Assembly: GCA_002928965.1 (NCBI GenBank)
Contig: PERU01000012.1
Span: 1-64,000 of the forward strand
Source: Methylomonas sp.
Lineage (GTDB): Bacteria; Pseudomonadota; Gammaproteobacteria; Methylococcales; Methylomonadaceae
DNA: 64,000 nucleotides
Direction: 5' to 3'
Part shown: one piece after another, positions 39,770-49,208 of the stretch
Layout: each line of letters begins with the position of its first letter
Numbering within the stretch: the stretch's first letter is position 1
Position numbers and translations under genes: made by a program
The notes under the pieces: generated by a model
The model's database searches: none
Seen by the model: only the letters and a program-made list of their open reading frames with translations
What the model was told of the DNA's origin: nothing

Positions 39770-39980
39770 ACATTTCGGAAATACAGCGCCAAGGGCTTTA
39801 GCTGGTCAGTCAATAGTTTTTTTACGGGATCAGCTTAAATGACCAAGGCAAGTGGTGAGGATCGGACATCAGTGGGCACAGGGTTCTCCTTATTAAAACA
39901 AAGCAATGGCTGTGGTTGTGGTATTTATGGCTAGATTAATAAGTAAACTCATCTAGACTTTGCTTTTAAATACACTTTTT

Positions 39981-41045
39981 ATGATGGCTGGCAGACATAA
40001 CCTTATGGTTTTACACAAAGTGCTGGGATTGTTGATTCCCTTGTTTTTTAGCGGCTTGGTTTGGGCTGACTCGCTGCGGATAAATCCAAATCATCCCGAA
40101 CAATACACGGTGGTGAAGGGTGATACTTTATGGGATATATCCGGTAAATTTCTGGAAAATCCCTGGCAATGGCCTGAGCTATGGGGCAACAATCCACACA
40201 TCAAAAATCCTCACTGGATTTATCCTGGTGATACGCTGTATTTCTCGTATGAAAATGGCGAGCCTCGCTTGAGTCTGTCGCCTTCTGACAGTTACGGTAA
40301 AGTGCCGGACTTGGTTCCGCATATTCGTGAATCATCGATCAAGCAAGCCATACCCATGATTCCCAGCGATGCCATTTCCCAGTTTTTAAGTACACCAAAA
40401 GTGGTTTCCGGTGATGAAATTGCTGCATCACCTTATGTATTGGAAATTGCCGATGAGCATCTGGTGGCCGGTAGTGGTGATCGGATTTATGTGCGGGCTA
40501 TCGAAAACCCTGAGGGGTTAGGTTATACGGTTTATCGTCAGGGCAAGCCTTACATTAGCCCGGAGACTCAGGAGATCCTGGGGTTTGAAGCTGAGTATAT
40601 TGCCGATACATTGGTTGAGTCACCTGGTGATCCTGCCACGCTCAGGATCACCAAATCCGATAGCGAAGTTCGTCGTGGTGATCGTTTGTTGTTGAGTTCT
40701 GAAGGCGAAATGGCGCTCAACTATTTTCCCAGACCACCCGAGCAACGCGTTTCAGGTAGCATCATTCGGGTGATGGGCGGGGTATCTCAGATTGGTCTGC
40801 ATAATATTGTGGTGATTGACAAAGGCAAAATCGACGGTCTGGAAGTTGGCCACACCTTGGATATCTATAAAAGAGGTAGAGTGGTAGTCGATAAAATCCA
40901 ATCGGATGAAGCTGTACCCGTTAAATTGCCAGATGAATTTGGTGGGCAATTAATGGTTTTCAGGGTGTTTGAGCGGGTCAGCTTTGCTTTGGTGATGAAA
41001 GCCACTTCGGCGATGCATGTATTGGACAGGGTGCAGACGCCATAG
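39981..41045 (+). CDS. tsaP: LysM protein, TsaP-like (type IV pilus secretin-associated)
   Basis: 354 aa from ATG 39981; ATG 40005 is an alternative, and neither has a clear ribosome-binding site. The signal peptide (VLGLLIPLFFSGLVWA) is followed by one LysM domain, YTVVKGDTLWDISGKFLENP and on to IYPGDTL (about 30-85). The C-terminal ~250 residues are of the FlgT/TsaP-like kind. TsaP anchors the PilQ secretin ring to peptidoglycan in Neisseria and relatives. The position just before dprA matches the Pseudomonas arrangement. The symbol is by analogy. Confidence 0.8.
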   Translation: MMAGRHNLMVLHKVLGLLIPLFFSGLVWADSLRINPNHPEQYTVVKGDTLWDISGKFLENPWQWPELWGNNPHIKNPHWIYPGDTLYFSYENGEPRLSLSPSDSYGKVPDLVPHIRESSIKQAIPMIPSDAISQFLSTPKVVSGDEIAASPYVLEIADEHLVAGSGDRIYVRAIENPEGLGYTVYRQGKPYISPETQEILGFEAEYIADTLVESPGDPATLRITKSDSEVRRGDRLLLSSEGEMALNYFPRPPEQRVSGSIIRVMGGVSQIGLHNIVVIDKGKIDGLEVGHTLDIYKRGRVVVDKIQSDEAVPVKLPDEFGGQLMVFRVFERVSFALVMKATSAMHVLDRVQTP

Positions 41046-41106
41046 CATCAAATACCGCCGCGTCATATTGACGCGGTATGCTTCCAATTTCGGAGCAAGA
41101 CTGTTT

Positions 41107-42204
41107 TTGTCAAAAGATCTCAATATACACATCAAATACTGGTTAGCACTGACCCGTGTATCAGGTGTTGGGCCTGTGGCCGCTCAACGACTGCTGGCGC
41201 ATTTTTCAATTGAACAGATTTTTCACGAATCACGAGCCGGATTGATCAGTTTGGGGTTTAGTGAAAAACTCGTTGATGCTTTGCAAAATCCGCCTTGGCA
41301 GCGCGTTGAGGAGGATTTGCTGTGGCTTGAACAGCCCGAAAATTTTGCTTTTAGCCTTGAAGATGCCGCCTATCCTGAGCAATTAAAAGAGATTGCAGAT
41401 CCTCCGCCCGTATTATTTGTCAAAGGTATCTCAGAGTTATTGCATCAGTCGCAACTTGCCATGGTGGGTAGTCGCAATCCATCTGGCGTGGGCGTAAAAA
41501 TCGCTACCGAATTTGCTCAAGCGTTGGCCGAAGCCGGTTTTGTAATTACCAGTGGCATGGCGCTAGGTATTGATGCAGCCAGTCATCAGGGGGCGTTAAA
41601 TGTGGGCGGTTTAACCATCGCGGTGGCGGGTACCGGTCTGGATAGAGTGTATCCCGCTTGTCATAAGAAATTGGCTACTGATATTGTTGCGCATGGCGCT
41701 TTGGTGTCTGAATTTCCTCCCGGCACGACAGCCAAGGCGGGTCACTTTCCGCGGCGTAATCGAATTATTAGTGGGTTATGCCAGGGGTTGTTGGTGGTTG
41801 AAGCTGCCCAGCAAAGCGGTTCATTGATTACTGCCCGAATGGCTTTGGAACAAAATCGTGAAGTATTTGCTATTCCAGGCTCCATTCATAATCCCTTGGC
41901 GCGCGGTTGTAACGCTTTAATTCGTGAAGGCGCAAAATTAGTGGAGACGGTTGAGGATATTTTTGAAGAATTAGGTCAATACAATCAAGTATATAAGTCG
42001 ATTGGCGCGCAAATAGAGCAGACGGTGCTTGACCTGGAGCAACAAAATCTATTGAAATTGATTCCGTTCAGCCCGATAACGGTTGACAATCTGGTTCAGG
42101 AAAGCGGGTATTCGGTGGACGTTGTATCATCCATGCTGCTGGTCCTGGAACTGCAAGGCTACGTTGCCGCGGCGGCTGGTGGTAGCTATTACCGAATTCA
42201 ATAA
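41107..42204 (+). CDS. dprA: DNA-processing protein DprA
   Basis: About 365 aa if started at TTG 41107 (CGGAG lies about 12 bases upstream). The frame is open back to an ATG at 41017 inside the previous gene, but homologues begin near YWLALTRVSGVG. DprA loads RecA on incoming single-stranded DNA during transformation. A SAM-like N-terminal domain is followed by the Rossmann core: LAMVGSRNPSGVG, TSGMALGIDAASHQGAL, VAGTGLDRVYP, FPPGT and FPRRNRIISGL. A C-terminal winged-helix domain (about the last 70 residues) is present. With pilT, pilU and tsaP nearby, natural competence is plausible. Confidence 0.94.
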   Translation: MSKDLNIHIKYWLALTRVSGVGPVAAQRLLAHFSIEQIFHESRAGLISLGFSEKLVDALQNPPWQRVEEDLLWLEQPENFAFSLEDAAYPEQLKEIADPPPVLFVKGISELLHQSQLAMVGSRNPSGVGVKIATEFAQALAEAGFVITSGMALGIDAASHQGALNVGGLTIAVAGTGLDRVYPACHKKLATDIVAHGALVSEFPPGTTAKAGHFPRRNRIISGLCQGLLVVEAAQQSGSLITARMALEQNREVFAIPGSIHNPLARGCNALIREGAKLVETVEDIFEELGQYNQVYKSIGAQIEQTVLDLEQQNLLKLIPFSPITVDNLVQESGYSVDVVSSMLLVLELQGYVAAAAGGSYYRIQ

Positions 42205-42212
42205 AGGCTCTA

Positions 42213-42680
42213 ATGAAAGAAGATATTTTTGATGTGCTGATTTATCTGTTTGAAAACTATCTGGATGGGGATAGCGACAATTATCCCGATACGGATTTGA
42301 TTGCCAGTGAACTACTGGATGCCGGTTTTCAACAACCTGATGTCAGCAAAGCCTTTGATTGGCTGGAGTCACTGGCGGAGACGGATACTATCGTTCCTGC
42401 GGTCTCATCCTCATTCCGGATTTTTAGCTCTCAGGAAGACGCCGTATTTGATCTGGAATGCCGTGATTTTCTGATGTTCCTTGAACATGCGGGTATTTTG
42501 ACCGCAGCCAACAGGGAAATCGCCATTGATAGGGCGATGGCGCTGAAAGACGAAGATATTACCCTGGATAAGCTAAAGTGGATTGTGTTGATGGTGTTGT
42601 TGAGTCAACCCGGCGATAGCGCTGCTTTTTCTCGTATGGAAGATATCGTGTACGACTTGATACCTACTTCTTTACATTGA
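42213..42680 (+). CDS. smg: Smg protein (DUF494)
   Basis: 155 aa, typical. MKEDIFDVLIYLFENYLDGD is the family start, followed by SSFRIFSSQEDAVFDLECRD. Function is unknown; the gene regularly follows dprA in gammaproteobacteria, as here with an 8-base gap, and precedes topA. Confidence 0.93.
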   Translation: MKEDIFDVLIYLFENYLDGDSDNYPDTDLIASELLDAGFQQPDVSKAFDWLESLAETDTIVPAVSSSFRIFSSQEDAVFDLECRDFLMFLEHAGILTAANREIAIDRAMALKDEDITLDKLKWIVLMVLLSQPGDSAAFSRMEDIVYDLIPTSLH

Positions 42681-42695
42681 TTTGTTACGGATAGC

Positions 42696-45014
42696 ATGAG
42701 CAAAAGTTTAGTCATTGTAGAGTCACCCGCCAAATGCAAAACCATCGAAAAATACCTGGGCAAAGATTTTCAGGTGCTTGCGTCTTATGGGCATGTCCGT
42801 GATTTAATTCCAAAAGAAGGTGCGGTTGATCCTGAGAATGGTTTTGCCATGAAATATCAGGTGATTGATCGCAATCAACGCCACCTGCAGGAAATCGGCA
42901 AAGCCATTAAAAATGTCGATACCTTGTATCTGGCGACTGACCCGGACAGAGAAGGTGAAGCCATTTCCTGGCATGTTTTTGAGCATCTGAAAGAAAAAAA
43001 GCTGCTTAAAGACAAACAGGTGCTGAGGGTGGTGTTTCATGAAATCACCAAAAAAGCCGTTACCGAAGCCATCGAACACCCGACAGAATTATCCGTCACC
43101 ATGGTAAATGCCCAACAAGCCAGACGTGCGTTGGATTATCTGGTGGGTTTTAATTTATCACCGCTGCTGTGGAAAAAAATTCGCCGAGGTTTGTCGGCAG
43201 GCCGGGTACAAAGCCCTGCTTTAAGAATGATCGTTGAACGTGAACTGGAAATCGAGGCCTTCAAAACCCGTGAATATTGGTCGCATACCGCTGATGCTAC
43301 GGCACAAGGCCAGCCTTTTAAGGCCAAGTTAACCCATTTTAACGGCGAGAAGCTGAGTCAGTTCAGTTTCACCGCTGAAGAACAAGCCAATCAAGTAAAG
43401 CAAGCCTTGCTGGATGCCGGTGACGGACAATTGATTGTCGCTAAGTTGGAGAAAAAGCAACGCAGTAAAAATCCAGCCCCACCTTTCATAACATCGACTT
43501 TACAGCAGGAGGCTGCGCGTAAGCTAGGGTTTACCACCAAGCGCACTATGATGGTGGCGCAACAGCTGTATGAAGGTATCGATCTGGGTGGCGAAACGGT
43601 CGGCTTGATTTCATATATGCGTACCGATTCGGTCAACTTGGCTGATGAAGCGCTGGCTGATATTCGAGCCTTGATCGCCGAAAAATACGGCCAGGATAAT
43701 GTACCGAAAGAGCCGCGACAGTTTAAAACCAAATCCAAAAACGCTCAGGAAGCGCATGAGGCTATTCGGCCAACATCGGTGCAACGCTTGCCTGAGCAAG
43801 TCAAAGAGCGGCTGACGGTTGAACAATTCAAACTGTACGATTTGATCTGGAAACGGACCGTGGCTTGTCAGATGGTGCATGCCACACTCAATCTGGTAGC
43901 CGTGGACTTGAATTGCGGCAGCGACCAAAACGTATTTCGTGCTACCGGTTCTACCGTGACCAATCCAGGTTTCATGATGGTGTACTTGGAAGGTGTTGAC
44001 GATAGTAAGGAAGCGACTGACGACCAGGATCGTTTGTTGCCGCCGATGGAAGAAGGGCGGCCTGTCATCCTGAACGACGTCACTGCAAACCAGCATTTTA
44101 CCGAGCCGCCACCGCGTTACAGCGAGGCCAGTTTGGTTAAAGCATTGGAAGAACACGGTATTGGTCGGCCTTCAACCTATGCAACCATCATTTCAACCCT
44201 GCAAAATCGTGAGTACGTGACGATTGATGTCAAGCGGTTTTATCCGACCGATGTTGGGCGTATCGTCAATAAATTTTTGACCGAGCATTTTACCAAGTAC
44301 GTCGATTACGATTTTACGGCTAATCTGGAAGATGATCTGGATGCGGTGGCACGTGGAGAGAAAGACTGGATTCCGTTAATGAACGATTTCTGGCGTCCGT
44401 TCACCCAGTTGATCAACGAAAAGGAAGAGTCGGTACAACGCAAGGATGTAACACAGGAAAGCATTGATGAAAAATGTCCAGAGTGCGGCAGTCCTTTGTC
44501 CATTCGGCTAGGTCGAAATGGACGCTTCATTGGTTGTACCAATTATCCAACCTGTTCATACACCCGCAACTTAGGTGAAGACAATGCTGCGGCTACGTCA
44601 GAGCCGGAAGTGGTTGAAGGTCGGGTCTGTCCAAAATGTGCGTCGCCGTTAGTGATCAAAACCGGGCGGTATGGCAAGTTCGTCGGTTGTAGCGCTTATC
44701 CAACCTGCAAGCATATCGAGCCATTGGAAAAGCCACAGGACACGGGGGTTGCTTGTCCGCAGTGCAAAACAGGCTCGATACTTAAGCGTAAAGCCCGGAG
44801 TGGCAAGATTTTTTATTCCTGTTCAGAATATCCTAAATGTGATTACGCCTTGTGGGATGCGCCCATCAAGGAAAGCTGTCCAGATTGCCAATGGCCGATT
44901 CTGACCCTGAAAACGACCAAGCGGCGAGGCACTGAAAAAGTTTGCCCGCAAAAAGAGTGTAAATATGCCACGCCCTATGAGGGTGATCCTGATGATGTCA
45001 ACGGTCCAGGCTAA
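42696..45014 (+). CDS. topA: DNA topoisomerase I
   Basis: 772 aa. A type IA enzyme that relaxes negative supercoils. The TOPRIM domain opens with SLVIVESPAKCKTIEKYLG and has the acidic ATDPDREGEAISWH; the catalytic Tyr307 is in SYMRTDSVNL. The C-terminus carries four Cys4 zinc-ribbon repeats, beginning CPECGSPL, CPKCASPL, CPQCKTGS and CPDCQWPI. Shorter than E. coli TopA (865 aa), mainly in the C-terminal tail. Confidence 0.97.
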   Translation: MSKSLVIVESPAKCKTIEKYLGKDFQVLASYGHVRDLIPKEGAVDPENGFAMKYQVIDRNQRHLQEIGKAIKNVDTLYLATDPDREGEAISWHVFEHLKEKKLLKDKQVLRVVFHEITKKAVTEAIEHPTELSVTMVNAQQARRALDYLVGFNLSPLLWKKIRRGLSAGRVQSPALRMIVERELEIEAFKTREYWSHTADATAQGQPFKAKLTHFNGEKLSQFSFTAEEQANQVKQALLDAGDGQLIVAKLEKKQRSKNPAPPFITSTLQQEAARKLGFTTKRTMMVAQQLYEGIDLGGETVGLISYMRTDSVNLADEALADIRALIAEKYGQDNVPKEPRQFKTKSKNAQEAHEAIRPTSVQRLPEQVKERLTVEQFKLYDLIWKRTVACQMVHATLNLVAVDLNCGSDQNVFRATGSTVTNPGFMMVYLEGVDDSKEATDDQDRLLPPMEEGRPVILNDVTANQHFTEPPPRYSEASLVKALEEHGIGRPSTYATIISTLQNREYVTIDVKRFYPTDVGRIVNKFLTEHFTKYVDYDFTANLEDDLDAVARGEKDWIPLMNDFWRPFTQLINEKEESVQRKDVTQESIDEKCPECGSPLSIRLGRNGRFIGCTNYPTCSYTRNLGEDNAAATSEPEVVEGRVCPKCASPLVIKTGRYGKFVGCSAYPTCKHIEPLEKPQDTGVACPQCKTGSILKRKARSGKIFYSCSEYPKCDYALWDAPIKESCPDCQWPILTLKTTKRRGTEKVCPQKECKYATPYEGDPDDVNGPG

Positions 45015-45022
45015 AACCCGTG

Positions 45023-45487
45023 CTATGGCATGGTATGTTGATAATCCAGCATCACATCCTGCCCAAGCTTGATGGTGTGTCTGGCTATAAAGCCGGCGTT
45101 TACTTCCAGCATGAATTGAGCTTTTTGGTGGGAACTGTATATCGAACAGGGACTTTGTTTGCATGGCTGTAAGTTTTGCAGCATTGAAACAATCTTGCCG
45201 GTTTCGGATAAAAACAATACGTCTAGTGCCAGCAGGGTGTTTTTCATCCATACTCCCCTAACGTCTTCGTCTGGATAAACAAATAGCATGCCTGCATTAT
45301 TTTCCAGTGTTGTTCTCTGCATGAGTCCAAATTCACGCAGTTCTTGGGTGTCTGCTATTTCTACATGTAATGTAAGATCGTTTGTAAAGCTTATTACACC
45401 CGGTTTAAGCAGGTTATCAGGGTATGAGGCAGGCGCATTCAATAGGAATACTAAGCTGTGGATAATGCGTATAAATCGAATGTTCAT
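45023..45487 (-). CDS. DUF192 family exported protein
   Basis: 154 aa with a probable N-terminal hydrophobic signal (IIHSLVFLLNAPASY). The DUF192 domain is recognisable from ELREFGLMQRTTLENNAGML, VYPDEDVRGVWMKNTLLALD and LFLSETGKIV. No function is established for this family. It converges on topA with 8 bases between the stops, and no terminator is seen there. Confidence 0.88.
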   Translation of the reverse strand: MNIRFIRIIHSLVFLLNAPASYPDNLLKPGVISFTNDLTLHVEIADTQELREFGLMQRTTLENNAGMLFVYPDEDVRGVWMKNTLLALDVLFLSETGKIVSMLQNLQPCKQSPCSIYSSHQKAQFMLEVNAGFIARHTIKLGQDVMLDYQHTMP

Positions 45488-45555
45488 GCTGAGTCAGAGA
45501 TATTGGAGTTGTTTTTGCTAGGTTGGCTGATTATAATGCCGCGTTCAATTGTTTT

Positions 45556-45639
<84 letters not shown>

Positions 45640-45748
45640 TTTCTTTTCTGTAAAGTCACAGCGATACAGCACCTTTTTCCTGAAGACATGAATCCCGCTG
45701 GTCGGCACCCGAATTCAACTCTTTCTTTTTATTTATTGAGGTAATGCA

Positions 45749-47050
45749 ATGCAAGTTTCTGTCGAGAAGACATCAGAATTAAGCCGTAAAATGACTGTGA
45801 GTGTGCCTGATGCCGTACTCCAGGAAAAAATGGAAACACGCTTTAAAAAACTGGCTCGGGAAGTTAAGGTGGATGGCTTTCGGCCCGGCAAAGTTCCGAC
45901 CAGCATGGTTAAAAAGCTCTACGGAGATCGCGTCAAACAGGAAGTCGCTGGTGATTTGATTCAATCGACCTACTTTGAAGCGTTGCAACAGCAAGAGTTA
46001 GTGCCTGCGGGCCATCCAAACATCGTGCCTGCCGATAAAACCGAAGGGTTTGAATATATTGCAGAATTTGAAGTGTATCCTGAAGTGGCTCTGGATGCCG
46101 TTAGTAGTCTGGAAATTAGCCGTCCGACTGCCAGCGTAACCGATGCTGATGTTGACAGCATGATCGATAAACTGAGACAGCAAAAGAAAGTCTGGAATGT
46201 CACCGAGCGAGCCTCCCAAGAAGGTGACAAGGTAACCATCCATTTTGCCGGTGTCTCCGAAGGCGAGAACTTCACTGACGGCAAGGTAGAGAACTATGCG
46301 GTTGAGATCGGCGGCAACCAAATGATTCCTGGTTTTGAAGATGAACTTAAAGGATTATCGGTTGGCGAAACCAAAAAATTCAACATCACGTTCCCTGAAA
46401 AATACAATAGCGAGAAATTGGCAGGTAAAACAGCCGAATTCGAAATTGATATGGTTAAGGTGGAAGAGGCTGTGTTGCCAGAGGTGGATGCCGAGTTTAT
46501 CAAAGCCTACGGTGTGGAAGACGGAGATGTCGATAGTTTTCGGGCTGACGTTAGAGTCAACATGGAGCGCGAACTGGTTCAAGGGTTGAAAAACAAGTTG
46601 AAAACCGCTGTCATGGATGCATTGTATGACAACGTTAATATTACCTTGCCCAACGCGTTGATCGATCAAGAGATTCAAGCCTTGATGAAGCCGTATATGG
46701 AGCGTGCCAGCAAAGCCCGCCTCAAACTGGAAGATTTGAATTTGCCGCGGGATATGTTTGAAAATCAGGCCAAACGCCGCGTGGCATTAGGTTTGATTTT
46801 GGGCGAAATCATTCAGAAAAATGATATTAAAGTCGATGCCGATAAGGTACGTGCGGTAATCGATGATATGGCTAAGAGTTATGAGAAGCCAGAAGATGTT
46901 GTTAACTGGTACTATGCTGACAATTCTCGTTTAAATGATGTCCAACAGATGGTGTTGGAAGATCAGGCTGTGGCCTGGGTTATTGAACGTGCAAAAGTGA
47001 CCGATCAAAGTGTTGGCTTTGAAGATGTCATGGATCGTCAACAAGCATAG
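45749..47050 (+). CDS. tig: Trigger factor
   Basis: 433 aa. A ribosome-bound chaperone with peptidyl-prolyl isomerase activity. The N-terminal ribosome-binding signature appears as VDGFRPGKVPTSMVKKLYG (about 39-57). The FKBP-type domain contains GDKVTIHFAGVSEGENF and GFEDELKGLSVGE (about 160-245). The helical C-terminal substrate-binding arms follow. It heads the tig-clpP-clpX-lon group. Confidence 0.97.
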   Translation: MQVSVEKTSELSRKMTVSVPDAVLQEKMETRFKKLAREVKVDGFRPGKVPTSMVKKLYGDRVKQEVAGDLIQSTYFEALQQQELVPAGHPNIVPADKTEGFEYIAEFEVYPEVALDAVSSLEISRPTASVTDADVDSMIDKLRQQKKVWNVTERASQEGDKVTIHFAGVSEGENFTDGKVENYAVEIGGNQMIPGFEDELKGLSVGETKKFNITFPEKYNSEKLAGKTAEFEIDMVKVEEAVLPEVDAEFIKAYGVEDGDVDSFRADVRVNMERELVQGLKNKLKTAVMDALYDNVNITLPNALIDQEIQALMKPYMERASKARLKLEDLNLPRDMFENQAKRRVALGLILGEIIQKNDIKVDADKVRAVIDDMAKSYEKPEDVVNWYYADNSRLNDVQQMVLEDQAVAWVIERAKVTDQSVGFEDVMDRQQA

Positions 47051-47058
47051 GAATCTGA

Positions 47059-47691
47059 ATGATAAATCTGAATGGCATAAATAGCATCAGTCCCCAGGCC
47101 GCAGGCGGTCTGGTGCCTATAGTGGTCGAGCAAACCGCTCGTGGAGAACGCTCTTTCGATATCTACTCGCGATTACTGAAGGAGCGAGTGATCTTTTTGG
47201 TGGGCCAGGTTGAAGATTACATGGCAAACCTAGTGGTTGCCCAATTACTGTTTTTAGAGTCGGAAAACCCCGATAAGGATATTCATCTGTATATCAACTC
47301 TCCTGGTGGTTCAGTGACAGCCGGCATGTCTATTTATGACACCATGCAATTCATCAAGCCTGATGTTAGCACTATGTGCATAGGTCAGGCAGCCAGTATG
47401 GGCGCTCTATTGCTGGCTGGCGGTGCTGCAGGTAAGCGATATTGCTTGCCGCATTCGCGAGTGATGATTCACCAGCCATTGGGCGGTTTTCAGGGGCAGG
47501 CCTCGGATTTTGATATTCATGCACGTGAGATTTTGGCAATCCGTGACAGGTTGAATAAAATTCTATCGCTGCATACGGGACAGCCGCTGGAAAAGATCCA
47601 GCAAGATACCGACAGGGACAATTTTCTCAGTGCTGAGCAAGCGGTTGACTATGGTTTGATCGACAAAGTGTTAACCAGTCGAAGCGTTTAA
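47059..47691 (+). CDS. clpP: ATP-dependent Clp protease proteolytic subunit
   Basis: 210 aa. The serine protease core of ClpXP/ClpAP. The catalytic Ser is in [14 protein letters not shown] and the His in [10 protein letters not shown]; the third residue, Asp, lies in the QQDTDRDNF region. [13 protein letters not shown] is the substrate loop. It begins 8 bases after tig. Confidence 0.98.
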   Translation: MINLNGINSISPQAAGGLVPIVVEQTARGERSFDIYSRLLKERVIFLVGQVEDYMANLVVAQLLFLESENPDKDIHLYINSPGGSVTAGMSIYDTMQFIKPDVSTMCIGQAASMGALLLAGGAAGKRYCLPHSRVMIHQPLGGFQGQASDFDIHAREILAIRDRLNKILSLHTGQPLEKIQQDTDRDNFLSAEQAVDYGLIDKVLTSRSV

Positions 47692-47696
47692 TCCAA

Positions 47697-47719
47697 ACTT
47701 CGCCGCTTTGCGGCGAAGT
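47697..47719 (+). other. Stem-loop between clpP and clpX
   Basis: ACTTCGCCGC and GCGGCGAAGT form a perfect 10-bp stem with a TTT loop, starting 5 bases after the clpP stop. It has no T run behind it, so it is more likely an mRNA-stabilising or processing hairpin than a terminator. Confidence 0.65.
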
Positions 47720-47787
47720 AGTGGGAATGTTGATTTATTTGCTATATTCTTCAGCTGTTGAAGCAATATATGCCTCGGGGTCGATTC

Positions 47788-49062
47788 ATGAGTAAAGACA
47801 AAAAAAGTAAAGACGAAGACAAACTCCTTTACTGTTCTTTTTGTGGCAAAAGCCAAAATGAAGTAAGAAAATTGATTGCCGGTCCGTCGGTGTATGTGTG
47901 TGATGAATGCGTTGAACTGTGCAATGACATTATTCGCGACGAATTGATGGAAGATGAAAAATCAGTCGGCAATGGCTCATTGCCTAAACCCAAGGAAATC
48001 AAGCTAGAACTGGACAACTATGTCATTGGTCAGGAAAACGCCAAAAAGATTTTGGCGGTGGCTGTTTACAATCATTACAAACGTTTACGCAGTAATAGCA
48101 AGAAAAGTGATGTTGAGCTGGCAAAAAGTAATATTTTACTGATTGGTCCTACTGGATCAGGTAAAACTTTATTGGCTGAAACATTGGCACGTTTGCTCGA
48201 TGTACCTTTTACCATTGCTGACGCCACCACGCTTACCGAAGCGGGTTATGTTGGTGAAGATGTCGAAAATATCATTCAGAAAATTCTGCAAAAATGCGAT
48301 TACGATGTAGAGAAAGCCGAAACCGGCATTGTCTATATTGATGAAATCGATAAAATTTCCCGTAAATCGGATAACCCATCCATTACCCGCGATGTGTCAG
48401 GTGAAGGTGTGCAGCAGGCGTTGTTGAAGCTGATTGAAGGCACTGTGGCATCAGTACCGCCTCAAGGTGGGCGCAAGCATCCTCAGCAAGAGTTTTTGCA
48501 GGTCAATACCGCAAACATTCTATTTATCGTAGGTGGAGCGTTTGCCGGATTGGATCGCGTGATTAAAGGCCGCACTGAAAAAGGTGGGATTGGCTTTTCA
48601 GCGGAGGTCAAAACCAAAGACGAGAATCAGAATGTCGGAGAGATTTTTGCCGATGTACGAGCAGAAGATTTAATCAAATACGGTTTAATCCCGGAGTTTG
48701 TCGGTCGTCTTCCTGTAGTAGCCACCCTGGATGAACTGGATGAAGCGGCGTTGATCGAAATTTTGACCAAGCCCAAAAATGCGCTGATCAAACAATACAA
48801 ACATTTGTTTGAAATGGAAGGCGCCGAGTTAGAGTTCAGAGAAGATTCCCTTGCAGCTATTGCGCGCAAATCAATGGAGCGTAAAACAGGTGCGCGTGGT
48901 CTGCGAACCATTGTTGAAAATGTGCTTTTGGATACCATGTACGAATTGCCGTCGAGCGAAAATATCAGCAAAGTGGTAATCGATGAAAGTGTGATCAATG
49001 GCCAGTCTGATCCCATTTTGGTGTATGAATCCGAATTAAAACTGGTTTCGGCTGAATCGTAA
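47788..49062 (+). CDS. clpX: ATP-dependent Clp protease ATPase subunit ClpX
   Basis: 424 aa from ATG 47788 (GGGG just upstream; in-frame codons before it do not match the family). Residues 10-50 hold the zinc-binding domain ([10 protein letters not shown] and [10 protein letters not shown]). The AAA+ core has Walker A GPTGSGKT, Walker [11 protein letters not shown], and pore loop GYVGEDVE. The IGF loop for ClpP docking is in [11 protein letters not shown]. It unfolds tagged proteins for ClpP. Confidence 0.98.
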   Translation: MSKDKKSKDEDKLLYCSFCGKSQNEVRKLIAGPSVYVCDECVELCNDIIRDELMEDEKSVGNGSLPKPKEIKLELDNYVIGQENAKKILAVAVYNHYKRLRSNSKKSDVELAKSNILLIGPTGSGKTLLAETLARLLDVPFTIADATTLTEAGYVGEDVENIIQKILQKCDYDVEKAETGIVYIDEIDKISRKSDNPSITRDVSGEGVQQALLKLIEGTVASVPPQGGRKHPQQEFLQVNTANILFIVGGAFAGLDRVIKGRTEKGGIGFSAEVKTKDENQNVGEIFADVRAEDLIKYGLIPEFVGRLPVVATLDELDEAALIEILTKPKNALIKQYKHLFEMEGAELEFREDSLAAIARKSMERKTGARGLRTIVENVLLDTMYELPSSENISKVVIDESVINGQSDPILVYESELKLVSAES

Positions 49063-49084
49063 TCAAGCCAAAAAACAAGACATA

Positions 49085-49118
49085 AAAAGGGGTTTTGTAA
49101 GCAAAACCCCTTTTTTTT
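49085..49118 (+). terminator. Terminator after clpX
   Basis: AAAAGGGGTTTTG-TAAG-CAAAACCCCTTTT forms a long perfect stem followed by a run of T. lon starts 90 bases further, so it is separable from the clp operon. Confidence 0.92.
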
Positions 49119-49208
49119 GCCTATTTTGTAAAGATACTTGTTTTCTATCTGAGCGTCCTCATATAGGATGGATGTGAAATTGCCTACCGGTCTAAGGATA
49201 CAAATCAA

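Noticed and set aside
45023-45251. Minus-strand frame running into the 3' end of topA
   Set aside because: It overlaps the zinc-ribbon repeats of topA and the DUF192 gene in another frame; the DUF192 frame has clear family motifs and this one has none.
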